From DTWD01 sp963662965 (GTDB lineage: Bacteria > Acidobacteriota > Vicinamibacteria > Vicinamibacterales > UBA8438), in contig OY759970.1 in assembly GCA_963662965.1 (NCBI GenBank), forward strand, positions 4,960,001-5,024,000: DNA of 64,000 nt. Reading direction: 5' to 3'. A program made the position numbers and the translations under genes. Position 1 is the stretch's first letter, and each line of letters opens with the position of its first letter. Positions 57,500 through 64,000 of this stretch are shown piece by piece. The notes below the pieces were generated by a model. It saw only the letters and a list, made by a program, of their open reading frames with translations, did not search any database and had not been told where the DNA came from.

Positions 57500-58060
57500 A
57501 CGGTACCGGCACCTGCTGGTTCAGCTCCTCAAACTAGTTCTGGACCAGCGTGATGTGGGTCCGCGGCGCGGGCGCCTCGCGGTCCTGCGGCTCCGTCAGC
57601 ACAGTGGTCAGAAAGCGACCGTCGGGAGCGACGTCGTGGCTTCGAATCGGAGTCTGCCTCCTGCTCGGCCATCCTGTGAACAGCAGATGCGGACGACCGG
57701 CGACGAAGTCAGGCGCGGTCGTAATATCCACAGCCATCGCCGGCAGCAATCTGATCGGCCCTGAGTTCTTATAGACAAGCTCACCGACGCCCGGAGACCA
57801 GCTCGGCTCGACTCCACCCTCGGTGGAGATCTGATGCCTCGCTCCCGGTCCGGGGTACGGCTGCACGTACACCTCGGGGTGACCCGACTCATCCGAGACA
57901 TAGGCGAGCCAGCGGCCGCCGGGGGAGAACTCCGGGCACCTCTCCACGAACGGCGACTCCACGAACGGTCGGGGCGTGCGGTCACCATCCACGAGAGCGA
58001 CCGGTTTATCGCCGACGCGGCGGTGTCCAAACAGAAGGGACGTAGAAGCCCTGGACAAAA
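57500..58060 (-). pseudogene. Serine/threonine kinase, C-terminal beta-propeller part
   Basis: Reads DKPVALVDGDRTPRPFVESPFVERCPEFSPGGRWLAYVSDESGHPEVYVQPYPGPG, WSPGVGELVYKNSGPIRLLPAMAVDI and SHDVAPDGRFLTTVLTEPQ…THITLVQN. This is the WD40/TolB-like sensor end of Acidobacteriota kinases. TGG of the usual QNWFEEL is TAG (57534 region), and the sequence after it still reads FEELNQQVPVP. The kinase domain and most of the propeller are gone. Confidence 0.7.
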
Positions 58061-58372
58061 CGGTCGTCACCGTGTTCACCGTCGCGTTCTTCATCTTTGG
58101 GGTCGCCTTCTTCAACGGCGTTGCCCTGCTGAACTCACGTGGTTCGTCGGGGCCGTTCGGGACGCGGCTGTTCGCGTTCTGGCGCCCACGGCAGCCTCCG
58201 ACTTCGCAGAGGCGTCCGCGCGGGCTGACGCCCAGACGCCGCTCAGATCGGGCTGCACGCTGACCTCAGCCAGAGGAATCTGCGACGATCGTTGAGAGTC
58301 ATTACTCTGTCTATCGGGTGGTGTGACGAGCGCTGTGCAACTTCCGGAACACGGCCGACGAGGCGTCAGGCG

Positions 58373-58753
58373 ATGATCAGGCTGTCCGATACTGTCACGG
58401 TCAACGAGCACGAGCTGGAGGAAAGTTTCGTGCGCGCGTCTGGTCCCGGCGGGCAGAACGTCAACAAGGGCGCGACGGCCGTCGAGCTTCGCTTCGACGT
58501 GAAGAACTCGTCCCTCGCGCCCGAGATCAAGGCACGCTTGATCGTCGAGGCCGGCAGTCGAGTGTCGTCGAAGGGCATCCTAGTGCTCGACAGCCGTGAG
58601 CACCGGACGCAGACCCAGAACCGGGTCGCGGGTCGGGAACGGCTCGCCGAACTATTGGAGCGTGCGTCGAGACGTCCGAAGGCACGGCGACCGACGAAGC
58701 CTCGTCGTACGGCCCACGAGAGACGGCTCGACGTGAAGCAGCGACGCGGCTAG
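58373..58753 (+). CDS. arfB: Peptidyl-tRNA hydrolase ArfB (ribosome rescue)
   Basis: 126 residues. Releases nascent chains from ribosomes stalled without a stop codon. The GGQ motif is at residues 26-28 in ASGPGGQNVNKGATAVELRFDV. The C-terminal basic tail needed to enter the empty mRNA channel is present (RASRRPKARRPTKPRRTAHERRLDVKQRRG). Length as in E. coli YaeJ. The start ATG 58373 is preferred over 58292 because the family begins just before the release-factor-like domain. It is a solitary gene; 58061-58372 shows nothing else. Confidence 0.9.
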   Translation: MIRLSDTVTVNEHELEESFVRASGPGGQNVNKGATAVELRFDVKNSSLAPEIKARLIVEAGSRVSSKGILVLDSREHRTQTQNRVAGRERLAELLERASRRPKARRPTKPRRTAHERRLDVKQRRG

Positions 58754-58861
58754 GCGAAGGAACTCCGCGGGCGGGCGCGCGGCGGGGAGAAGTAGTGGGA
58801 CGCCGAATCGTCGCCTTGGCTCAGCCCCGCTACCTAGCGTGGTCCTGGCATCTCGCGGCGC

Positions 58862-60862
58862 CTACGGCAGCGTCAGGGCTACGAGCTCCGCCGGTTCGCC
58901 ACGGGCGCTGATCGCCATGGCGATGTATTGCTTGCCATCGACCATATACGTCATCGGAATGCCGCTTTGATTCTTCGGCAGCTCAAATTTCCAGACGGTC
59001 TCGCCCGTCTGCTTGTCGTAGGCATAGAACATCGGCCCGCCCGCCCAGGTCGGCGTGGCGAATAACCCACCGCCCTCGCCGGCAAACAGCAATGTCTTGG
59101 TGACCAGGATGCCGCTGCGCTCGGGCTTGCCAGTCCGCGGTATGTCGAGACCGCTCAACGCCGGATGATTCTTGACACAATCGGGCGTGTCACCGTTCGG
59201 GATCATCCACAGATGGTGGCCACGGTTCAGGTCGATCGCCGTGATGCGTCCCCAGGGGGGCTTGATCAAGGGCAGACCCAGGGGGCCGATCTCGCCGCAC
59301 CCTTGTCGGGCCGATCGATCGCGCGCCCGCCGCCTACCGCCGCCACCCACATAGTCCATCGCGGATCGTCCCGGATCGTTCGTCAGTCCCGCGATGGTCG
59401 GGTTGGTCACGGAGGCCACATACAAGACGCCGGTCTCGGCGTCCACCGCCCCCCCCTGCCAGTTGGCACCGCCGGTCATGTTGGGCAGCATCAGCAGACC
59501 GCGTTGCCCGGTCGCCCCCGCCGAGACAGGCGGTGTGAAGAGCGGACCAAGCTCGTACTCGGACGCGATCCTCCGCGCCTCGGCATTCAACTCCGCGGTG
59601 AAGTCGAGGAGATCGTCGACGCTCACGCCCTGCCGGTCGAACGGCAACGGCCGGGTCGGAAACGGCTGGGTTGGCGACGCTTGCTCACCCGGGACATTCG
59701 ATTGGGGTACCGGGCGCTCCTCGATGGGCCAAACCGGCTGACCGGTTACCCGATCCAAGACGTAGGTAAATGCTTGCTTCGTCACCTGGGCGACCGCCTT
59801 GATGAGTCTTCCTTCCACGGTGATGTCGAGCAACGCCGGCGCGGTCGGTATGTCGTAGTCCCAGATTCCGTGATGGATAAATTGGAAGTGCCAGATTCGC
59901 TCCCCGGTCTTGGCATCGAGGCAGACCAGACTCTCGGCAAACAGGTTGTCGCCCGGTCGATGGCCTCCGTAGAGGTCGTTGGTGGGCGTTTCCACCGGCA
60001 AGTAGACATAGCCGAGCTCTTCATCGGCGGACATCGGGGCCCACACCCCGGTATTGCCGCTATAGCGCCAGGAGCCGTTTTCCCACGTGTCATTGCCGAA
60101 TTCACCCGGCTGGGGGATGGTGTGGAAGGTCCACAGCTGCGCCCCAGACCGTGCGTCGAAGCCGCGGACGAAACCGGCCGGAAACTCACGTGTGGGCGCC
60201 GTGGCGAGTAGCGCCGCCCCGACCACGATCACGTCGCCGACGACGATGGCCGGCGAGTTCAGACCGATCTGCCCATCTTCGAGCGTCGGTCGGTCCAGAT
60301 CGTCGAAGAGCCCCTCGTAGAGATCGATGATGCCCTGCTCTCCAAACGTGGGAACCGGCTGCCCCGTCGTCGCGCTCAACGCGACCAGATGGTAGCCCTT
60401 CGTGACGTGAATGATTCGCTCGTCACCCTGCCCGTCAGTCCAGTACGCCACGCCGCGGCCGGAGCTGGCCCGCACGGGCGCGACGTCGCCGCGCTCGCCC
60501 TCGTCATACCGATACATCCACAGCGTCTCGCCGGTGGCACCATCGATGGCCACGACGTTGCGACGCCAGCCAGCAGTCGTATAGAGCACACCGCCAACCA
60601 TCAACGGCGTCGCCTGATAGTTGAGATCCAACCGCGGTCCAAAGTTGTCTGTCCGCCATCGCCACGCGACCTGGAGGTCGGTGACGTTGTCGCGATTGAT
60701 CTGATCGAGCGGTGAGTACTTCGTGCTGCCCAGATCTCCGCCGTAGTGCCGCCACTCGCCGGCGTCGGCACCTCGCTGCGCCGAGGCCGTGATCGTCGTG
60801 CCGAGCCCCAGGGCGATGGTGAACAAGATTCTCAGCACAACGCGATTCGTCTCTATAGACAT
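58862..60862 (-). CDS. PQQ-dependent dehydrogenase (glucose-dehydrogenase-like)
   Basis: 666 residues; signal peptide (VLRILFTIALGLGTTITASAQ). Start of the mature enzyme WRHYGGDLGSTKYSPLDQINRDNVTDLQVAWRW, then PLMVGGVLYTTAGWRRNVVAIDGATGETLWMYR, DARSGAQLWTFHTIPQPGEFGNDTWENGSWRYSGNTGVWAPMSADEELGYVYLPVETPTNDLYGG, FQFIHHGIWDYDIPTAPALLDI and WGRITAIDLNRGHHLWMIPNGDTPDCVKNHPAL. These are hallmarks of soluble quinoproteins related to membrane glucose/quinate dehydrogenases, without the membrane domain. The substrate is unknown. AGGAGAGG precedes ATG 60862. The fragment at 42635-43132 is a broken relative. No neighbouring gene in the same operon. Confidence 0.9.
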   Translation of the reverse strand: MSIETNRVVLRILFTIALGLGTTITASAQRGADAGEWRHYGGDLGSTKYSPLDQINRDNVTDLQVAWRWRTDNFGPRLDLNYQATPLMVGGVLYTTAGWRRNVVAIDGATGETLWMYRYDEGERGDVAPVRASSGRGVAYWTDGQGDERIIHVTKGYHLVALSATTGQPVPTFGEQGIIDLYEGLFDDLDRPTLEDGQIGLNSPAIVVGDVIVVGAALLATAPTREFPAGFVRGFDARSGAQLWTFHTIPQPGEFGNDTWENGSWRYSGNTGVWAPMSADEELGYVYLPVETPTNDLYGGHRPGDNLFAESLVCLDAKTGERIWHFQFIHHGIWDYDIPTAPALLDITVEGRLIKAVAQVTKQAFTYVLDRVTGQPVWPIEERPVPQSNVPGEQASPTQPFPTRPLPFDRQGVSVDDLLDFTAELNAEARRIASEYELGPLFTPPVSAGATGQRGLLMLPNMTGGANWQGGAVDAETGVLYVASVTNPTIAGLTNDPGRSAMDYVGGGGRRRARDRSARQGCGEIGPLGLPLIKPPWGRITAIDLNRGHHLWMIPNGDTPDCVKNHPALSGLDIPRTGKPERSGILVTKTLLFAGEGGGLFATPTWAGGPMFYAYDKQTGETVWKFELPKNQSGIPMTYMVDGKQYIAMAISARGEPAELVALTLP

Positions 60863-61160
60863 GCGCCTCTCCTATCTGTCTGGGCGGAGCAAGTCGACGT
60901 GCTCGTGTCGGAGGCCAGCATCATACTGCCAACGGTCGCGGTTTAGCTTATCGGCACCCACGGCCTCCTCAGTGTGTCATGCCGTACACTGTACGTCGTC
61001 AAACCAATCCGCACTTTTAGGCCTGAGTTTCAAGAGAGACTGCTCGCCGGTTGCGCATGCTGTGTCCGTGTAGATTCTCCCGCTTGCGTTGTGCCAGTGT
61101 CCTCCGTTGAAGCCGTAGCTCTTGTTGTACCGCACCCGGTTTCTTGGACACACGTTTGCG

Positions 61161-62063
61161 CTACGCGGCATGGCGTAGCTCGTATTGCTCGCGCGCTTCG
61201 AGTGGCGTGCGATACGCCAGCTTTTCGAGGCGCCAGCACTGGTTGTCGCGTTCGACGAACGCAGCGACGGCGGCGCGCACGTCGGCGAGGGTGTGAAAGA
61301 CCCGGCCGTAGATCGCTTGCTCCTTGAGCGTGCGATTCCAGCGCTCGACGACCCCGTTGGTTTCCGGCTCTTCGAGGAAGCCGAAGCTGGGGTGGATGCC
61401 CCAGTAGCGGACCTGGTTGAGGAAGTGGTCTGACAGATACTGGCTGCGGTGGTCCATCCGTAGCGCCAAGCCGCGGGCCACGTCCGCCTCGACCGAGCCG
61501 TCGCGTCGCCCGAGCCCTTGCGCGATCGGCTCGAGGGCGGCAAAACGGCTCCCCACCTTGCACACATGCCAGCCCACGCACTCGGCGTTCCAGTGGTCCA
61601 CCGCCGCGAAGGTCCAGACCCAGCCGTCCTCCACGGTGAACACCCGTACGCCGTCGGTGCCCCACATCACCTGAGGCGCCGAAGTGACAATCGTCCCGTC
61701 GTGCGCTTTCGGGTCACCCTGCCGCCCGCGGTGGGGTGAGAGCAGCCCCTGCGCGCGCATCACACGCAACACCCGCGTCCGGGACACGCGGATCCCGTCG
61801 AGAATCCGCAGCCGCGCGTGGACCTTGCGATGGCCCTCGCCCTGGAACGGTGACCGGGTCAGGTCGCTGCGAATGGCCGCCAAAAGCTGCGCATCCGACA
61901 GCGCGGGCGTCGGCCCGCGGCGCGCCGGGCCAGCACCCCGCTTTCGGCACTGCGCACGCGCCCGCCGCGCGTAGAGCGCCGAGCGCGACCTCTCCCACGT
62001 CCGACACACCCGTTCGAGACCATAGCGCCGCCCCGTGGTCGCGGAGGTCGTTGCGCTCATCAT
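61161..62063 (-). CDS. DDE transposase OrfB, copy 2
   Basis: 300 residues, identical to 54814-55716 except one residue: the second catalytic motif reads LRMDHRSQYLS instead of LRMDHGSQYLS. The glycine after D-H is strongly kept in the DxGxQ/DHGSQ motif of such transposases, so this copy may be weak or inactive. Confidence 0.85.
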   Translation of the reverse strand: MMSATTSATTGRRYGLERVCRTWERSRSALYARRARAQCRKRGAGPARRGPTPALSDAQLLAAIRSDLTRSPFQGEGHRKVHARLRILDGIRVSRTRVLRVMRAQGLLSPHRGRQGDPKAHDGTIVTSAPQVMWGTDGVRVFTVEDGWVWTFAAVDHWNAECVGWHVCKVGSRFAALEPIAQGLGRRDGSVEADVARGLALRMDHRSQYLSDHFLNQVRYWGIHPSFGFLEEPETNGVVERWNRTLKEQAIYGRVFHTLADVRAAVAAFVERDNQCWRLEKLAYRTPLEAREQYELRHAA

Positions 62064-62494
62064 CGCGACCTCCGCGTCGCCAAAGGGAGGCGACGCTCCG
62101 CCGCGCGGGCACGCGCCCGCAGCAGTTCGTTCTCCATCGACAGTGCCCCAATGTGTCGCTTGGCGGCATCCAGCACTACGGCTACCGGTTCACCGGCCTG
62201 CTCCTTCAGCCCGAGTTCGAGACCGGCCAACGCCCGCGCCTTCCACTCCTCCAGCCGATAGATCTCCACCCCGACTGCACGCGAGACCGCGTCGAGTGAC
62301 TCGCCGCACAGCAGCCGCAGCACCACGTCCCGCTTCCGGCTCGCACTCCACCGCTGCCCGGGCGCCAAGGCCCGGGCCCCAGCCGCCGCAGCGTCGGCGC
62401 CGACTCCGGTCGCCCTTCGGGCTCCCTCCGTCCGCGCCGACCCAGCTCCCTGCACCCTCCTCGACTGAACCATTCCCGCTACCTCCTTGGACAT
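62060..62494 (-). CDS. OrfA of the 1,414-bp element, copy 2
   Basis: 144 residues, identical to 55713-56147 except Ala to Val in GEPVAVVLDA. Upstream the frame remains open into the interrupted gene, but ATG 62494 matches copy 1. Confidence 0.8.
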   Translation of the reverse strand: MSKEVAGMVQSRRVQGAGSARTEGARRATGVGADAAAAGARALAPGQRWSASRKRDVVLRLLCGESLDAVSRAVGVEIYRLEEWKARALAGLELGLKEQAGEPVAVVLDAAKRHIGALSMENELLRARARAAERRLPLATRRSR

Positions 62495-63072
62495 CAGATT
62501 CTCCCTTAATCCGTGTCCAAGAAAACCGGGGGCGCAATAGCCGTAGCTCTTGTTACAGACTTCGACGCGACCGCTCGGGGGTTTGCAGTTGCCCTTGGCC
62601 TGGCCGGCGGCTACTGGCACGTCCAGAACCGTGGAGGCGCTCCAATCCGCAGACGCCGCCACGAGCCAGCCGTCCCATCCGGAGTCGACGTTGTCGCCAA
62701 GCTCAATCGTCACCGGGTTGGAGGACCGCTGCCAGTGGTAGCCGCTCCAGGCGTGGAAGCCCGACGCGGGCATCGTCGTCAACGCGAGCGCGCCGACGCT
62801 GACAAGAAACGTAAGGTGATATAGGGATCGACGCATGCCGCTGCTCCTTTGGATACGGTCGCCGCCGGCGACCACCCTCGTCACAATCGGCTGGGGGCTT
62901 CAGCGTATCAGCAGCAGGGTATGCACGTAAGAGACATGCCCCCCCGTAGACTGCCCCCGAGGGAACTAGGCGGGGTTTTGATCGGACATCGCGAAATACC
63001 ACTGGTCGGCTGCACGACTATGTGATACGAACGTCACCTCAAACGAACCCATTTTCAGAACGGAGGATCACC

Positions 63073-63624
63073 ATGAAACGCCTCATGCTGCTCGTCTTCG
63101 GCTTGACGACCCTTTCGCCCTCGGCCTACGCCCAATCGGACGCCGAACTCATCGAGCAGGCGCTGACGGCGGCGCCGCGCCGCGCCCAAGAGGCGGCAGT
63201 GGTCATCAAGTGGAACGCGGACTACACCTACGAAACGCTCAAAGAAGGCACGAATACGTGGGTCTGCTATCACCGGTCGGACGAGGCGCGTCGGCCGCCG
63301 TTCGCCGTGCAGTGCACGAGCAGCGCGAACCTCGACCGGGTCGCACAGAACCGCAAGTTCCGGGCGGAGAGTGCGGACGTTGAAGAAGAGCGCACGATGC
63401 TGACGGCCGCCGAGGAAGACGGCACACGCGTGCAGCCGGAGTATGGCTCGTTGTTCGTTTCGATGAACGGTCCGGACCCGGCCAGCGCCGGCACACACAC
63501 GACGATCGCCGTACCCGGGGCTACTCCCGAGTCGCTCGGCCTTCCGGACAGCCCCGGTCAGGGCGGCGCGTGGCTCATGGATGCCGGGACCAGCACCGCC
63601 CACATCATGGTGCCGGGACGGTAA
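63073..63624 (+). CDS. Exported small protein of unknown function
   Basis: 183 residues with a clear signal peptide (MKRLMLLVFGLTTLSPSAYAQ). The mature part has an alpha-helical start (SDAELIEQALTAAPRRAQEAAVVIKWNADYTYETLKEGTNTWVCYHRS) and a loop with PPFAVQCTSSANLDRVAQNRKFRAESADVEEERTMLTAAEEDGTRVQPEYGSLFVSMNGPDP, ending AGTSTAHIMVPGR. Two cysteines (WVCYH and VQCTS) could form a disulfide. Family not recognised, although such proteins recur in environmental Acidobacteriota. GGAGGATCACC precedes ATG 63073. No operon partner. Confidence 0.6.
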   Translation: MKRLMLLVFGLTTLSPSAYAQSDAELIEQALTAAPRRAQEAAVVIKWNADYTYETLKEGTNTWVCYHRSDEARRPPFAVQCTSSANLDRVAQNRKFRAESADVEEERTMLTAAEEDGTRVQPEYGSLFVSMNGPDPASAGTHTTIAVPGATPESLGLPDSPGQGGAWLMDAGTSTAHIMVPGR

Positions 63625-63850
63625 GCGGCGGAGCGGGCCGCCAGCCGGCGGGCTGGTTCAGTTCCTCGAACCAGTTGAGGATCAGGGCGAGGGCACGAGG
63701 CGCTCAAGTTCCTCAAACCAGTTCTGGACGAGGATGGCCTCGGGCACAATGTTCGTGTCGGTCGTCGGCGCGCCAAGCCGGAAGGCTTCGCGATGCTCAT
63801 CAGTGTTCTGAAGCAACTGATGGGCCAAGACCAACCAAATCAGGGTCAGA
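63625..63850 (-). pseudogene. Two tandem kinase C-terminal tails
   Basis: Minus strand: EAILVQNWFEELERLVPSP-stop (near 63760-63690) and directly after it ALILNWFEELNQPAGW (63685-63640). Both are the conserved last residues of Acidobacteriota kinases (xVLNWFEELKxxVP). Two such ends in a row point to two gene remnants fused by deletion. The last 150 bases of the window show nothing I can name. Confidence 0.55.
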
Positions 63851-64000
63851 TATTAGACGGGGCCTGCGGCCCCGAACCCCGCCGCCGTCACTCGCGGGGA
63901 CCCCTCCGCCCCATTCCGTGCCGGCGGGGCGCCGCTGTGCGCGCCCTGGCTCAGACGGAACTGGCGGCCCCGTCTAAATCTAGTGCACCTGCTGCTCGGC

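Larger units (their letters stand above)
61126..62539 (-). mobile_element. IS3-like element, 1,414 bp, copy 2, with 14-bp direct repeats
   Basis: Same ends and length as 54779-56192. Direct repeats GCCGTAGCTCTTGT at 61112-61125 and 62540-62553. Nearly identical to copy 1. Confidence 0.9.
60977..62836 (-). pseudogene. Exported protein gene, interrupted by the 1,414-bp element copy 2
   Basis: Part 1 (62836-62540) encodes a signal peptide (LYHLTFLVSVGALALTTMPASG) and FHAWSGYHWQRSSNPVTIELGDNVDSGWDGWLVAASADWSASTVLDV … EVCNKSYG. Part 2 (61111-60977) continues FNGGHWHNASGRIYTDTACATGEQ and ends in the 54-bp dispersed repeat (SLLKLRPKSADWFDDVQCTA-stop). Removing the element and one 14-bp repeat restores a 143-residue frame exactly. 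The WSGYHWxR start and CNKSYGFNG resemble matrixin/reprolysin-like secreted proteases, but no HExxH is left, so the gene may have been shortened before the insertion. AAAGGAG is eight bases upstream of ATG 62836. Confidence 0.6.

Noticed and set aside
62060..62884. A 274-residue fusion of a signal peptide with OrfA
   Set aside because: It is produced by read-through from the interrupted exported gene into the element. The identical OrfA in copy 1 starts at its own ATG.
1..64000. CRISPR array
   Set aside because: No regularly spaced direct repeats were found by eye, in spite of the cas3-like relic at 25845-26025.

Overview
The window looks like a chromosomal segment of a GC-rich bacterium. 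I infer an Acidobacteriota relative, probably of the Vicinamibacteria type. The basis is the gene set: secreted PQQ-type beta-propeller dehydrogenases, planctomycete-type cytochrome (DUF1549/DUF1553) with DUF1501, several secreted WGxPDLxG-type paralogues, and relics of serine/threonine kinases ending in the tail xVQNWFEEL. There is no rRNA gene, no complete tRNA gene and no CRISPR array. No taxonomic marker gene is present, so the assignment is an inference.

Layout. 1-3.2 kb: end of a CDP-alcohol phosphatidyltransferase, a small membrane protein, a DEDDh exonuclease and a membrane-anchored protein. 3.7-11.6 kb: transposon-in-transposon region. An IS3-like remnant is cut by an IS21 element whose istB gene holds an IS3 element. 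An IS256 element holds a second, inverted IS256-type element. 11.6-15.2 kb: relics of integrated DNA (tmRNA 3' end, integrase end, DUF5681 copies) among a few host genes. 15.5-25.5 kb: catalase-peroxidase KatG, the DUF1549/1553-DUF1501 pair, a carboxymuconolactone decarboxylase-like protein and a gamma-glutamyltransferase. 25.7-28.4 kb: relics of a deacylase and of cas3, then a second IS3 copy that cut the end off a secreted protein. 28.4-38.8 kb: secreted proteins, an IS200-type element and a minus-strand cluster with PQQ dehydrogenase, two WGxPDLxG paralogues and a glyoxalase-fold protein. 39-41 kb: third IS3 copy. 41-54 kb: TPR protein, broken PQQ dehydrogenase, cytochrome/beta-propeller fusion, DUF4173 membrane protein, PQQ dehydrogenase with a decarboxylase-like partner, redoxin, SoxC-like/cytochrome c pair and amidohydrolase. 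54.8-62.5 kb: two nearly identical 1,414-bp IS3-like elements around a di-haem cytochrome, ArfB and another PQQ dehydrogenase. The end holds a small secreted protein and kinase tails.

The living genes mostly encode exported oxidative enzymes: quinoprotein dehydrogenases, c-type cytochromes, a molybdenum sulfite-oxidase-like enzyme, redoxin, KatG, ferredoxin and cupin. They are consistent with periplasmic oxidation of small organic or sulfur compounds feeding electrons to cytochrome c. This is an inference from families and neighbourhood.

The most unusual signals are the following. The two 1,414-bp elements are each flanked by exact 14-bp direct repeats. A short dispersed motif (GCGGTTCAACGGGGACGG) sits next to the 3' ends of unrelated gene families. 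A palindrome occurs in two repeat copies with a compensatory base-pair change. There are at least five decayed serine/threonine kinase genes. Several insertion events can be undone on paper to restore an open reading frame exactly.
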